From Caldicellulosiruptor owensensis OL (GTDB lineage: Bacteria; Bacillota; Thermoanaerobacteria; Caldicellulosiruptorales; Caldicellulosiruptoraceae), in assembly GCF_000166335.1 (NCBI RefSeq), contig NC_014657.1, positions 1,108,501-1,172,500 of the forward strand: a stretch of 64,000 nt of DNA, written 5' to 3'. The position numbers were made by a program, and so were the translations under genes. Shown one piece after another: positions 9,200-18,527 of this stretch (positions are counted from its first letter, which is position 1; each line of letters opens with the position of its first letter). The notes beneath the pieces were generated by a model. That model did no database searches. It saw only the letters and a program-made list of their open reading frames with translations, and was not told the DNA's origin.

Positions 9200-10466
9200 A
9201 GTTAGATTGAAGCAGCAGGTTATTCCAGCTATTTTTTACTTGACCTTTTTGAGTAGTTTTTTTGGAAGTACGCTTGCGTATCCAAAGTTGAGCTACCTTT
9301 TTGCATATAGAATATTTTTGGCATTTTTGTTTTTTTTCATTTTTATTGACTTGATGTTAAATGGGATTGAGCTGAAAAGTTTTCTTAACTTTTCGACTTT
9401 TTTTCTAATAGGGTGGTGTGCCTACTCACTTTTAAGTTTTTTATGGGCTCAGGATATAAAAAGTGCAGTGAGGGACCAGGTTTTTTTAACAATCAATATA
9501 TTTGTGATACTGATATTTATGTATTACTCAAAATATCTTAGATGGGATGTTTTTGAAAACATAATATTGATTTCATTTATCATCCATCTTGCTGTAGGCT
9601 ATTTAGAAGTAGTGACTGACAAACATTTGTGGACATCTAAGGTACCTTTATACAATCTCCATAGAACTCCTTCAACCTTTTTTGCAAATCCAAACGATTT
9701 TGCAACTTATTTGGTTTTATATTTGCCTTTTATTTTAGCTGTTGCGATAAACAAGAGTGTTAATAATTTTTTCAAAAAGTGGGCAGCCTTTTTAGGCGCA
9801 GTTTTGGCTATCCCACTTTTGATTCTTACCACAAGCAGAGCAAATTACATAGGATTTTTGTTAGCTTTGTTTATTTATTTTCTATTAGCTGGTAAAGACC
9901 AGAAAAAGAGTCTTCTACAGTATGGGGCTATATTTTTATTTTTTTTAATGCTTATAATAGGTTTTAGACTGGACTTTGGAGCGTTTAATAAGGCAGTTGA
10001 AATGATAAAAATTCAGATTTCTTCGCTTGTTGATTTTTCCCAGACTTATCTTTCATCTAATGTGCGGCGAGAACTTTTGATTGTGTATGGTCTTTCGTTT
10101 TTGTATGACTATCTCTTTTTTGGAGTTGGTTCAGGCAACAGCAGGGTTTTGATGGAAAAGGTAAAACAGTATACTGTAAATGTTGAACTTCATAATTGGT
10201 TTTTGGATGTTCTTGTGTGTTACGGCGTGGTAATATTCATCTTGTATCTTATTTGGATAGTCTATATACTTTACAATCTTTTTAAAATAAAAAAGAGCAG
10301 TAATACTTTAAACCTACCAACAATCCCTTTAATAAGCTCTATTTCTGCCTTTTTTATATCAAGCATAAGTTCATCAAAGATGATTGAGATGAGGATAATG
10401 TGGTTTGTATTTGCACTTTCGCTGTTTGTTTTAGCAAAGTCAAAAAAAGAAGAAGGAGAGTATTGA
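9183..10466 (+). CDS. Polytopic membrane protein, O-antigen polymerase/ligase (Wzy/WaaL) type, copy 2
   Basis: This 427-residue protein is again mainly transmembrane helices. It carries FFANPNDFATYLVLYLPFIL, LTTSRANYIGFLLALFIYFL and the loop signature FFGVGSGNSR followed by HNWFLDVLVCYGV, all typical of the O-antigen ligase/polymerase family. It overlaps the previous gene by 17 nt. Two related proteins side by side may divide the labour as polymerase and ligase, or serve two different glycans. The local sequence is strongly T-rich because of the hydrophobic codons. Confidence 0.78.
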   Translation: MENAFRVRLKQQVIPAIFYLTFLSSFFGSTLAYPKLSYLFAYRIFLAFLFFFIFIDLMLNGIELKSFLNFSTFFLIGWCAYSLLSFLWAQDIKSAVRDQVFLTINIFVILIFMYYSKYLRWDVFENIILISFIIHLAVGYLEVVTDKHLWTSKVPLYNLHRTPSTFFANPNDFATYLVLYLPFILAVAINKSVNNFFKKWAAFLGAVLAIPLLILTTSRANYIGFLLALFIYFLLAGKDQKKSLLQYGAIFLFFLMLIIGFRLDFGAFNKAVEMIKIQISSLVDFSQTYLSSNVRRELLIVYGLSFLYDYLFFGVGSGNSRVLMEKVKQYTVNVELHNWFLDVLVCYGVVIFILYLIWIVYILYNLFKIKKSSNTLNLPTIPLISSISAFFISSISSSKMIEMRIMWFVFALSLFVLAKSKKEEGEY

Positions 10467-10468
10467 GT

Positions 10469-11569
10469 TTGAAAAAGGTGCTGGTTTTGTCTTCTGCCCA
10501 TCCATGGGATGATGAAAGAGTGTTCAACAAGATAACAAAGAGTCTTTCGAAAAAGTATGAAACAGCCCTATGTGCTGTTGCAGACAAGCAATTTTTTGAA
10601 GTGGACCAAATAAAGATTTTTGGACTTCCAAAATTGCCCTGCTCAAAAAGATATAAAAATTATTTAAAAATCATAAAGATAATTAAGGAATTTAAACCTG
10701 ACATCATTCACTTTCATGACCCTGACCTTTTGGTTTTATCTTTGTACTTTAAGTTTTTCTTAAAGAAAAAAGTGATATATGACGTGCATGAGGACTATCC
10801 TTTGGCTTTCAAAGACAGAAGATATTTTCCAGGGCCGTTTACCATGTTGTTTTCAATACTTTTTAATCTGGCCGAAAAAACTATAAGCAGACTTTTAGAC
10901 GGTGTTGTGACTGTTACAGAAGACATATATTTAAAATTTAATTGCAAGAACAAGGAGGTTATCAAAAATTATCCTGTTGCTGAGACATTTTTGGAAGAAA
11001 AAGATGGCACTGTTGATGGAACCTTAAACCTCATATATATAGGAAGCGTTTCGCAAAGCAGAGGAATAACAAACTTGATCTTAGCAGTGAAAAGTTTGCA
11101 CGAACTTGACATAAGATTAGACATTGTTGGTCCTGCTGAAAATCAAAAATACTTTGAAGAGATAAAGAAATACGAAGATGAAAAAATAAGGATATGGGGA
11201 AGAGTGCCTAAAAAAGATATTCCTGGAATTTTAAAAAATGCGCATGTTGGGTTTGTAACGCTTTTGCCTCTTTCGCGGTATAAAACTTCACTTCCTTTGA
11301 AACTTTTTGAATACATGGCTGCAAAGGTAGCTGTCGTTGCTTCAAACTTTGAACTTTGGAGAAGAATAGTTGAAGAAGCAGACTGTGGTGTTTTAGTTGA
11401 CCCTACAGATATTCAGTCTATCTGTCAAGCTATATTGTTTTTTTACAACAACAGAGACCAGGTAATAAAGAAAGGTTTAAATGGTCATAAGGCATTTATG
11501 GAAAAGTACAACTGGGCAAAAGAGGAGAAAAAGCTTTTTCAATTTTACGAAAGAATTGTAGAGTATTGA
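10469..11569 (+). CDS. Family 1/4-type glycosyltransferase (GT-B)
   Basis: The start is taken as TTG at 10469, with AAGGAG at 10453-10458; a longer reading frame from 10400 adds a cysteine- and arginine-rich leader with no ribosome site. The 366-residue product starts KKVLVLSSAHPWDDERVFNK, has HFHDPDLL and VIYDVHEDYP in the acceptor domain, and in the donor domain IYIGSVSQSRGI and the SLPLKLFEYMAAKVAVVAS segment that binds nucleotide-sugar phosphates. It would add a sugar to the lipid-linked repeat unit on the cytoplasmic face. It is the only glycosyltransferase visible in this locus, so others must lie elsewhere. Confidence 0.85.
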   Translation: MKKVLVLSSAHPWDDERVFNKITKSLSKKYETALCAVADKQFFEVDQIKIFGLPKLPCSKRYKNYLKIIKIIKEFKPDIIHFHDPDLLVLSLYFKFFLKKKVIYDVHEDYPLAFKDRRYFPGPFTMLFSILFNLAEKTISRLLDGVVTVTEDIYLKFNCKNKEVIKNYPVAETFLEEKDGTVDGTLNLIYIGSVSQSRGITNLILAVKSLHELDIRLDIVGPAENQKYFEEIKKYEDEKIRIWGRVPKKDIPGILKNAHVGFVTLLPLSRYKTSLPLKLFEYMAAKVAVVASNFELWRRIVEEADCGVLVDPTDIQSICQAILFFYNNRDQVIKKGLNGHKAFMEKYNWAKEEKKLFQFYERIVEY

Positions 11570-11600
11570 AAAAGTGCGGGGAAGGAGAAACAAGATTGGT

Positions 11601-12938
11601 ATGGAAAGGACAAGAAATAAAAAGATTGTGATTTCAATTATAATTTCAATTTTGCTTATATGTGTAGCTGTGGGTGGGTACATTTACAAGGTTCTTGTTA
11701 TTGATGCAAAACATATTGAGAAGGTTTTCACAAAAAAAACGCAAACATCTAAAAACTCTTCTTTAAAGTATCCTTTTGATGACAGCAGTGTGAACATTTT
11801 GATTGTGGGACTTGACAAGGCAAGCAACAGAACAGTGTACGATATGCACCGAACAGACACAATTTTGTTTATAAACATTAATTTCAAAGATAAAAAAGTT
11901 AGAGGAATTTCTATTCCAAGGGATACACTTACGCAAATATACAAAGTTGAAAAATGGGACAAGATTAACAGTGCATTTGGTTATGGAGGAGGAGAGAAAA
12001 AAGAAGGTTTTATATATACAATGGAAACTGTGAGCAAGCTCTTGGGTGGGATGCCAGTTGATTATTACGTTGGATTTGACCTTGATGCTATAAGAAAGGT
12101 TGTAAACATATTGGGCGGTGTTTATGTCAATGTTGAGGTACCAGTGAGGGTAAAGACAAAGTGGGTGGACATTGATTTAAAACCGGGGTATCAGAAACTG
12201 AATGGCATAGAAACTCTTTATTACGCTCTTTGGAGAAAAACTCCTGGTGGTGACATAGACAGGATAAAAAGAGATAAAGAGCTAATTCTTTCGGTTTTTC
12301 AGCAGCTTAAAGAAAGTAATAAGATAATAAAACTGCCAGAAATATATTGGAAGATAAGAAAACACTTTTTTACCAATCTTTCTCTTCAGCAGATAACATC
12401 GCTTGCTTATTTTGCCCAGAGCATGAACAAAGAAGATATGATATTTGAGAGTATTCCTGGCACTTATTTTAACCATGCCGGAGTGAGCTACTGGAAACCA
12501 GATTATGAAGGGATAAAAAAGCTTGTAAAGGACCTACTTGGCTATGACATTGAAATAGACCTTCAGCTTCCTGAAAGATTTAAATATACACCGCGAATTG
12601 TAAAACATAAGACCAGTAATTCTTCCCAAAAAACTGTAAAGCAAAGTTTACAGACTACAAGCCAAGGACACCAGAAAACAACAGAAGAGCAAACTCAGCA
12701 AAGTAGTTCAATTGATACTTCCTTGCCTGCACAAAATTCAGATAATCCTTCAACTGGGAATACTACTGCCCAGACCCAGCAATCTTCGCAAGCACTGGAA
12801 AGTCAGCAAACTTTGCCACCCGAAAATACTCAAGATAGCTTGTACAAAAATCAAGGTCAGACTTCATCAGTCCAAAGTGATTCTTCACCCTCTACAGACT
12901 CAGATGTAAATACAAATGTTTATAGTAAGGGCAGGTAG
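11601..12938 (+). CDS. LytR-CpsA-Psr (LCP) family glycopolymer ligase with Q/S/T-rich tail
   Basis: LCP enzymes move glycopolymers from the undecaprenyl carrier to peptidoglycan outside the membrane. There is one N-terminal membrane segment (about residues 8-28), then the LCP domain with NILIVGLDKA, HRTDTILFI, ISIPRDT and KINSAFGYGGG, and arginine-containing GGDIDRIKRDKEL near residue 215. The last ~100 residues are a low-complexity tail rich in Gln, Ser and Thr, likely spanning the wall. ATG 11601 is preferred over GTG 11574, which lacks a ribosome site; AAGGAG at 11582-11587 lies rather far (13 nt) upstream. It closes the polysaccharide locus. Confidence 0.87.
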   Translation: MERTRNKKIVISIIISILLICVAVGGYIYKVLVIDAKHIEKVFTKKTQTSKNSSLKYPFDDSSVNILIVGLDKASNRTVYDMHRTDTILFININFKDKKVRGISIPRDTLTQIYKVEKWDKINSAFGYGGGEKKEGFIYTMETVSKLLGGMPVDYYVGFDLDAIRKVVNILGGVYVNVEVPVRVKTKWVDIDLKPGYQKLNGIETLYYALWRKTPGGDIDRIKRDKELILSVFQQLKESNKIIKLPEIYWKIRKHFFTNLSLQQITSLAYFAQSMNKEDMIFESIPGTYFNHAGVSYWKPDYEGIKKLVKDLLGYDIEIDLQLPERFKYTPRIVKHKTSNSSQKTVKQSLQTTSQGHQKTTEEQTQQSSSIDTSLPAQNSDNPSTGNTTAQTQQSSQALESQQTLPPENTQDSLYKNQGQTSSVQSDSSPSTDSDVNTNVYSKGR

Positions 12939-12947
12939 GAAGAATTT

Positions 12948-12976
12948 TTGACAAAAACTTTTAAATTGGATATACT
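12948..12976 (+). promoter_or_regulatory. Sigma-A promoter of carD
   Basis: TTGACA at 12948-12953 and TATACT at 12971-12976 are separated by 17 nt. This is a near-consensus housekeeping promoter, placed just after the LCP stop and about 45 nt before the carD start. It indicates a transcription unit starting at carD. Confidence 0.75.
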
Positions 12977-13020
12977 TTATTTATGTAAAGTTATTGTAAT
13001 ATAGCATGGGGTGGCAATGA

Positions 13021-13527
13021 ATGTATAAGGTGGGAGATACTATAATACACCCTTTGCATGGAGCAGGCAGGATAGTTGAGATAGTTGAGGAGAAGGTTTT
13101 CGATAGTGTTCAGAAATATTATGTGGTAAAGATATTGTACAATGGAATGAAGGTACTGGTGCCTGTCAAAAGCGCATCAGAGATTGGTATTCGGAACGTG
13201 ATTTCTGAAGAGGAAGCAAACAGGGTATTTGAACTTTTGAAAGACAACAGTTTTAAGGTTGACATAAACAGCTGCGGAAATTATAACAAGCGAATAAGAG
13301 AAAATCAGCAAAAGCTAAAGAGCGGAAATATTTACTGCGTTGTAGAAGTTTTAAAGATGCTTGCAATGAGAGAAAAAATAAAAGGACTTTCGACAAACGA
13401 AAAGATGATGTTCAACACTGCAAAACAGATTTTAGTAAGTGAGCTTGGACTTGCGAAAGGTCTTGACATGGAAGAAGTTGAGAGGATGGTTGACAGTATT
13501 TTATTTGAGCTTGAGACGGCAGAGTAA
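13021..13527 (+). CDS. carD: CarD-like transcriptional regulator
   Basis: The 168-residue protein has an N-terminal Tudor-like RNA-polymerase interaction domain (about residues 1-55: YKVGDTIIHPLHGAGRIVEI, then YYVVKILYNGMKVLVPV) and a helical C-terminal domain. CarD/CdnL proteins bind the polymerase beta subunit and stabilise open promoter complexes, often at ribosomal RNA promoters. GGGGTGG lies 6 nt before the ATG, and a strong promoter lies directly upstream. The next gene starts within 20 nt and is probably co-transcribed. Confidence 0.88.
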   Translation: MYKVGDTIIHPLHGAGRIVEIVEEKVFDSVQKYYVVKILYNGMKVLVPVKSASEIGIRNVISEEEANRVFELLKDNSFKVDINSCGNYNKRIRENQQKLKSGNIYCVVEVLKMLAMREKIKGLSTNEKMMFNTAKQILVSELGLAKGLDMEEVERMVDSILFELETAE

Positions 13528-13541
13528 GGGGGAAGTTTTTG

Positions 13542-14480
13542 GTGGCAGGATTTTTTGGATTCTTTGATTATACAAAGCCTGGGCCGGGTGTACCAGAAAA
13601 CGAGCCTCCAAAATCAAAGTTTATAGTATTTTTTGAAGTACTTGCGAGAAAGTTTTGGAAACTGTGCTGGTTAAATATTTTATACTTTCTTGTTTCATTA
13701 CCAATATTAATATTGCTCTACTTTATAATTGGCAATTATATAGCTCCTATTATCCAGTCTGCAACAAAAGGAGCTGGAAACGTAAAAGATATTCAGTCGC
13801 TGCAAGGTTTTTTGATGACAGCTTTCGGCTTGACACTTTTAAGTGGATTTATGGTGTTTGGTATAGGGCCAACAACTGCAGGTTTTACGTATATTGTAAG
13901 GAACTTTGCAAGGGAAGAACATGCGTGGGTTACAAGTGATTTTTTTGAACATACAAAAAAGAACCTCAAAGAAGGAATAATAAGTTTTATAACAGATTTG
14001 TTGGTGTTGTGGATATTTTCTGTAGCTATACGATTTTATTCAGTTCAAAGTCTTAAATATCCCAGTGTAGGAATTATAAAGTACTTTTTGGTATTTACAC
14101 TTTTCATCTATTTCATGATGCACATATATATCTATCCCATGATGGTAACATACAACCTGAAAGTGAGACACATTTATAAAAATGCTTTTATCTTCACCAT
14201 TTTAAAACTTCCTCATACTATCGGAATGTTTTTGTTGTTGGCAACAGTATGGCTGCTTCCTTTCCTACTTTTATTTGTGACACGATTTATACCGGTGCTA
14301 CTTCTTTATCCCTTGATATGGGTGAGCATAATTGGGCTTGCCCAAAATTTCTACACAAACTATATCTTTGGAATATATCTCAATCCCCAAAAGGAAAATA
14401 AAGAGCAGCTCGAAAGTCAAGAAAATACTGAACTTTCTTCCGATAAAGATGATGACAGTCACAGCAAAGATAGTGTATAA
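13542..14480 (+). CDS. YesL/DUF624-like multi-pass membrane protein
   Basis: The 312-residue product begins with GFFGFFDYTKPGPGVPENEP, then shows about five to six hydrophobic segments (the first near residues 45-65, others near 95-115, 145-165, 175-200, 225-265). The layout and the N-terminal FFDYTKPGPGV motif resemble the YesL/DUF624 family, whose function is unknown; relatives often sit next to sugar-uptake genes, which is not the case here. The C-terminus is hydrophilic and acidic. Start GTG 13542 (or TTG 13539) follows AGGGGG at 13527-13532. Confidence 0.65.
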   Translation: MAGFFGFFDYTKPGPGVPENEPPKSKFIVFFEVLARKFWKLCWLNILYFLVSLPILILLYFIIGNYIAPIIQSATKGAGNVKDIQSLQGFLMTAFGLTLLSGFMVFGIGPTTAGFTYIVRNFAREEHAWVTSDFFEHTKKNLKEGIISFITDLLVLWIFSVAIRFYSVQSLKYPSVGIIKYFLVFTLFIYFMMHIYIYPMMVTYNLKVRHIYKNAFIFTILKLPHTIGMFLLLATVWLLPFLLLFVTRFIPVLLLYPLIWVSIIGLAQNFYTNYIFGIYLNPQKENKEQLESQENTELSSDKDDDSHSKDSV

Positions 14481-14529
14481 TATATAATACTGCGCAAAAA
14501 TTTAATATGCGAAGGGAGGTTGCTTCTTT

Positions 14530-15135
14530 ATGGAACCAGTACTTGTCTACAACAGAAGGGACGTATTTACAAAGAGCAATTTAAACAAACTAAGAAGAGA
14601 AGGGTACATCCCTGCTGTTGCGTATGGTGATGACATAAAGAGCCTTCCTGGGTATGTTTCTAAAAAGGAGTTTGAAAAATTATATCATCAAAAAGGTTTG
14701 GCCGGTAAGATAAAGATTTCAATTGATGGGAAAGAGAGAACTGCTCTTATAAAAGATGTTCAGACACATTATACAAAAGGAAATATAATTCATGTGGATT
14801 TTCAAATACTTTCTGAAAACAAGCCAATCTACGTAGAAGTGCCGATTATATTTGAAAACACAGAGATTTTGAAATCAAGAGGACTTGTACTTCAAAGACA
14901 GATGGATACAGTAGAAATAGAAGGGCTTCCTAAGGACATTCCAGAGCATTTGGTAATTGACTTGATGAGCTATGAAAAACCTACAGCTATAAAGTTGAGA
15001 GATATAAAACTTCCAGAGGGAATAAAAATAACAGAAGATTTAGATGAGGTTGTTGCAGTAATTGACGTAAGTGAAATTACAGAAGAAGCAGCAGAGACTG
15101 AGGAGAAGAAAGAAGAGACTTCTTCAAATGCATAG
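14530..15135 (+). CDS. rplY: Ribosomal protein bL25, CTC/TL5 long form
   Basis: This 201-residue protein binds 5S rRNA in the large subunit. The N-terminal L25 domain (about residues 1-90) contains LRREGYIPAVAYG, and the C-terminal TL5/CTC extension follows (about 95-185) with GLPKDIPEHLVIDLMS. The C-terminus is an acidic Glu-rich tail. The long two-domain form is typical of Gram-positive and thermophilic bacteria. GGGAGG lies about 10 nt before the ATG. A strong terminator follows at 15185. Confidence 0.93.
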   Translation: MEPVLVYNRRDVFTKSNLNKLRREGYIPAVAYGDDIKSLPGYVSKKEFEKLYHQKGLAGKIKISIDGKERTALIKDVQTHYTKGNIIHVDFQILSENKPIYVEVPIIFENTEILKSRGLVLQRQMDTVEIEGLPKDIPEHLVIDLMSYEKPTAIKLRDIKLPEGIKITEDLDEVVAVIDVSEITEEAAETEEKKEETSSNA

Positions 15136-15184
15136 TCACCCAGAAAAGATTAAAAAATGTGACCTATATAAAATTGCAAAAAAT

Positions 15185-15232
15185 AAAGGTGGCAACAACA
15201 AACAAATGTGCCACCTTTCTTTTATTTTATTG
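15185..15232 (+). terminator. Rho-independent terminator after rplY
   Basis: AAAGGTGGCA at 15185-15194 pairs perfectly with TGCCACCTTT at 15209-15218 across a 14-nt loop, and a T-rich run (TCTTTTATTTTATT) follows. The position 50 nt after the rplY stop fits. Confidence 0.85.
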
Positions 15233-15236
15233 TCAT

Positions 15237-15561
15237 TTATTTCAACATCAAATACTCAGTATAAGAATTTGGAGAGTTGTTTTTCTCATAGCTTCTTAAG
15301 AAAAGGTTAATAACAGGTGACTCTGAGTACAGCATGATGTTGTTTGAAAATTCTTTCTGAACTTTCAGGTATGGAAATTTGTAATATTTTAAGTCTTTTA
15401 GTGAAAAGATATAAATGCCATCTTTTAAATAGTTGCCATACCATGAAAGATATCCACCAGAAATATAGGGGTCGGCAAATGTATAGTTTGTAGTATTTTC
15501 TGCAGAATACAGGGATGCAATACAATAATTTTCCATTTATATAATTGTATGGATATGTCAC
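15237..15561 (-). pseudogene. Possible decayed gene fragment (beta-propeller-like)
   Basis: On the minus strand a 99-codon frame (ATG at 15536) has a protein-like composition rich in Tyr, Trp and Ser, with the segment DPYISGGYLSWYG followed by DGIYIFSLKDLKYYKF, which recalls repeats of TolB-type beta-propellers. A stop codon directly precedes its ATG and no ribosome site is seen. A second frame starting at 15561 reads YPYNYINGKLLY, so a frameshift may separate two parts of one former gene. It could also be a chance reading frame; the call is tentative. Confidence 0.3.
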
Positions 15562-15710
15562 ATAAAACTATATTACTCATTGCTGCTTTCTCCCTTTTCT
15601 ATTTCTACATTTTTGGATTTTCTTGCTATGACTATATGCCATTATTAATGTTTTGTTAACTATACTTTTGTATAGTTTTTATAGTCTTTTTTGAAAAACC
15701 AAATAGATTT
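15562..15710. other. Gene-free AT-rich spacer with a small hairpin
   Basis: No credible gene is visible here. AACTATAC at 15658-15665 and GTATAGTT at 15670-15677 form a perfect 8-bp hairpin with a TTTT loop, followed on the plus strand by TTTATAGTCTTTTTT. This could be a weak terminator left from a lost gene. Together with 15136-15561 and the argH terminator this stretch accounts for all sequence between rplY and argH. Confidence 0.4.
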
Positions 15711-15754
15711 TTAATCCAAAAAACAAAAAAAGGTGAGTGCTCAGCACCCACCTT
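15711..15754 (-). terminator. Rho-independent terminator of argG-argH
   Basis: On the minus strand AAGGTGGGTGCT pairs with AGCACTCACCTT (15729-15754, one mismatch, 3-nt loop) and is followed by TTTTTGTTTTTTGG. It lies 27 nt beyond the argH stop. Confidence 0.85.
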
Positions 15755-15780
15755 AAATCCACTTTATTTTCAATATATCA

Positions 15781-17166
15781 TTACATATTTTTTAAAAATT
15801 CCTTTAGATTATCAATTTGTTTTCTTACACTCTCCAGCGAAGTTCCACCATAGCTTTTTCTGCGATTTACACAGGTTTCAATCTTTATAAATTGATAAAC
15901 ATCCTCTTGAATCTTCTCACAGAATCTTTTATATTCCTCTAACGATAAGTCTTCCAATGTTTTGCTACTTTCAATACAGTGCTTTACAATGTTTCCTACA
16001 ATAAAGTGGGCGTCTCTAAAAGCTACTCCTTTTGTCACCAAGTAATCTGCAAGGTCTGTTGCATTTATAAATCCAGATTTGCATGAACTTGCCATATTTT
16101 CTTTGTTAATTTTGAGAGTTTTGAGTATTTCATTTATTATTATTAAGCTCATTTCTACTGTTTCAATGGAATCAAATAAAAATTCTTTGTCTTCCTGCAA
16201 ATCCTTGTTGTATGAAAGAGGCAGACCTTTTAGTACTGTTAAAAGTCCAATCAAGTTTGCATATACTCTTCCTGTCTTGCCGCGGATTAGCTCTAAAGCG
16301 TCAGGATTTTTCTTTTGAGGCATGATGCTACTGCCTGAGCAGAAACTATCGTCAAGTTCAATAAATTTAAATTCATCAGTATTAAAAATAATAAAATCTT
16401 CTGCAAGTCGTGACAAATGCATCTGAATCATGGCAAGTGAGAATAACATATCAAGAATAAAATCCCTGTCAGAGACAGTGTCAATACTGTTCTCTGTCAC
16501 GCTCTCAAAACCAAGTTCATTTGCCACAAAAAATCTGTCTATATCAAATGTGGTTCCTGCCAAAGCAGCACTGCCAAGAGGGCTGTAGTTTATCATACTG
16601 TAGTTTTGTCTTAATCTTAACAAATCTCTTTTTAGCATTTGAGCATATGCAAGAATATAATGAGAAAAAAGTATTGGCTGAGCCTTTTGCAAATGAGTAA
16701 ACCCCGGCATAATTACTTCAATATTTTCTTCAGCCAAGCTTACAATGGTGTTTATTAGCGTTTTTATCAGTTCTTGAAGATGCAAATTCTTTTCACGACA
16801 GAATAATCTCTCGTCAAGAGCAACTTGGTCGTTTCTGCTTCTGGCTGTGTGGACTTTCTTGCCAACTTCTCCTATTCTCTTTATGAGCTCTTTTTCAATA
16901 AGCATGTGTACATCTTCATCAGAAATTTCATATTTGATTTTTCCTAATTTAAAGTCTTCTAATATTTGATAGAGAGCATCTATGATAAGTTTTGCCTCAT
17001 CTTCTGAGATAATATTACACTTTGCAAGCATTTTAACGTGGGCAGTAGACCCAAGGATGTCGTATTCAAAAAGTTTTATATCAGTCATGATAGAAGCATT
17101 AAAAAGGTCAAAAATCTGTGATGTAGACTTTGAAAACCTTCCTTCCCAGAGCTTAATTCTCCTCAT
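15781..17166 (-). CDS. argH: Argininosuccinate lyase
   Basis: This enzyme catalyses the last step of arginine synthesis, splitting argininosuccinate into arginine and fumarate. The 461-residue length is normal. The fumarase/aspartase superfamily signature [12 protein letters not shown] is at about residues 275-286, with the catalytic serine on this mobile loop. Upstream are [13 protein letters not shown] (about 105-117) and HLQKAQP. The ATG lies inside the end of argG, giving a 14-nt overlap in another frame, so translation is probably coupled. A terminator follows. Confidence 0.96.
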   Translation of the reverse strand: MRRIKLWEGRFSKSTSQIFDLFNASIMTDIKLFEYDILGSTAHVKMLAKCNIISEDEAKLIIDALYQILEDFKLGKIKYEISDEDVHMLIEKELIKRIGEVGKKVHTARSRNDQVALDERLFCREKNLHLQELIKTLINTIVSLAEENIEVIMPGFTHLQKAQPILFSHYILAYAQMLKRDLLRLRQNYSMINYSPLGSAALAGTTFDIDRFFVANELGFESVTENSIDTVSDRDFILDMLFSLAMIQMHLSRLAEDFIIFNTDEFKFIELDDSFCSGSSIMPQKKNPDALELIRGKTGRVYANLIGLLTVLKGLPLSYNKDLQEDKEFLFDSIETVEMSLIIINEILKTLKINKENMASSCKSGFINATDLADYLVTKGVAFRDAHFIVGNIVKHCIESSKTLEDLSLEEYKRFCEKIQEDVYQFIKIETCVNRRKSYGGTSLESVRKQIDNLKEFLKNM

Positions 17167-18370
17167 CCTCCCTTCTGTTTACCATTCCAAATACCTTCAA
17201 AGGCAAGCCAAATAAGTTAATAAATCCTTCTGCATCTTTTTGATTGTACATCTGGTCTTCTTCAAACGTTGCAAGGTCTTTGATGTACAGTGAGTTTGGT
17301 GATTTTAAACCAGCAGAGTAAATATTACCTCTGTACAGCACAAGTTTTACTGTGCCATTTACAACTTCTTGGGTTTTGTCAACAAATGCTGAAAGCGCTT
17401 CTCTTAACGGTGAAAACCAAAGTCCGTCATAAACAAGTTCAGCAAACCTAATTGCAACCATGTCTTTGAAATGCAAAGTAGCTCTGTCAAGGCAGAGGTA
17501 TTCCAATTCCCTGTGAGCATAATAAAGAATTGTTCCGCCAGGTGTTTCATACACTCCACGTGATTTCATTCCAACAAGCCTGTTTTCAACTATATCAGCA
17601 ATGCCAATTCCATGATTTGCCCCTATTTTGTTCAAAGTTTTCAAAAGTTCAACTCCATTCATTTTTTGCCCGTTTACCTTCACAGGAATTCCTTTTTCAA
17701 ATTCAATCTCCACAGTCTCTGGAGAGTCAGCAAGTTTAAGAGGATTTTTTGTAATCTTCAATACCTTATCAAAGTCAGGCATGTTCCATGGATCTTCTAA
17801 GTCAAGTCCTTCGTGAGAAAGATGCCATAGGTTCCCGTCCATGCTATAACTCTCTTCTCTTTTGAAAGGAATATCTATTCCTTTTTGGGCAAGATAATTT
17901 AGTTCATCCTCGCGCGATTTTAAATTCCATATTCGCCAAGGAGCTATTATCTTTATTTGTGGCATAAGCGCTTTAATTGTCACTTCAAACCTTACCTGGT
18001 CGTTTCCTTTTCCTGTTGCACCGTGTGCTATTGCTTCGGCGTTTTCTTTTTTTGCGATATTGACCAGTTTCTTGGCAATTAAAGGTCTTGCCATTGATGT
18101 TCCAAGCAGATATTTGCCCTCATAAATAGCTCCAGCTTTCAAAGTGGGGAATATATATTCATTCACAAACTCTTCTTTGGCATCTTCAATGTAAACCTTT
18201 GAAGCACCCGTCTTGTAAGCTCTTTCTTTTATGGCTTCAAAGTCATCTTCCTGTCCTACATCAACAACAACAGCAATTACTTCACAGTCAAAGTTTTCTT
18301 TAAGCCAGGGAATAATAACTGAAGTGTCAAGTCCGCCTGAATATGCCAAAACTACTTTGTTCAGTTTCAT
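17153..18370 (-). CDS. argG: Argininosuccinate synthase
   Basis: This ATP-dependent enzyme condenses citrulline and aspartate to argininosuccinate. The N-terminal P-loop-type motif [15 protein letters not shown] (about residues 9-23) is the ATP-pyrophosphatase signature, and [14 protein letters not shown] (about 116-129) binds the substrates. The 405-residue length is normal. It is the first gene of a two-gene minus-strand operon with argH, behind a promoter overlapped by an ArgR-type operator. The earlier arginine genes are not in this window. Confidence 0.97.
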   Translation of the reverse strand: MKLNKVVLAYSGGLDTSVIIPWLKENFDCEVIAVVVDVGQEDDFEAIKERAYKTGASKVYIEDAKEEFVNEYIFPTLKAGAIYEGKYLLGTSMARPLIAKKLVNIAKKENAEAIAHGATGKGNDQVRFEVTIKALMPQIKIIAPWRIWNLKSREDELNYLAQKGIDIPFKREESYSMDGNLWHLSHEGLDLEDPWNMPDFDKVLKITKNPLKLADSPETVEIEFEKGIPVKVNGQKMNGVELLKTLNKIGANHGIGIADIVENRLVGMKSRGVYETPGGTILYYAHRELEYLCLDRATLHFKDMVAIRFAELVYDGLWFSPLREALSAFVDKTQEVVNGTVKLVLYRGNIYSAGLKSPNSLYIKDLATFEEDQMYNQKDAEGFINLFGLPLKVFGMVNRREDEEN

Positions 18371-18411
18371 TTTCTTTATCTCCCCTCACATGATTTAATT
18401 GGTTTTATAAA

Positions 18412-18440
18412 ATTATACACCTAAATGAATAATTATGCAA
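18412..18440 (-). promoter_or_regulatory. argGH promoter
   Basis: On the minus strand TTGCAT (18435-18440) and a perfect TATAAT (18412-18417) are separated by exactly 17 nt. The promoter lies about 40 nt upstream of the argG ATG and its -35 side is covered by an ARG box. Confidence 0.8.
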
Positions 18441-18441
18441 T
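18424..18441. promoter_or_regulatory. ARG box (ArgR/AhrC operator)
   Basis: The plus-strand sequence AATGAATAATTATGCAAT matches the ARG box TGAATWWWWATTCA at 13 of 14 core positions (core 18426-18439). It overlaps the -35 element and spacer of the argGH promoter, the classical place for arginine-dependent repression by ArgR/AhrC. Only one box is evident; ArgR often uses two. Confidence 0.7.
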
Positions 18442-18527
18442 GAGCTAATTCAAATTTTCTTGAGATTTAAAGGGATTTATTTTATTATAATATCTTAGAT
18501 ATGACGAATTTTTCAAGGAGTTTTTGT

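Noticed and set aside
11574-11600. GTG start for the first LCP gene
   Set aside because: The ribosome site AAGGAG lies after this codon, so a downstream start at 11601 is more likely.
15071-15310. Plus-strand open frame overlapping the end of rplY
   Set aside because: It is an out-of-frame shadow of rplY continuing through the terminator hairpin.
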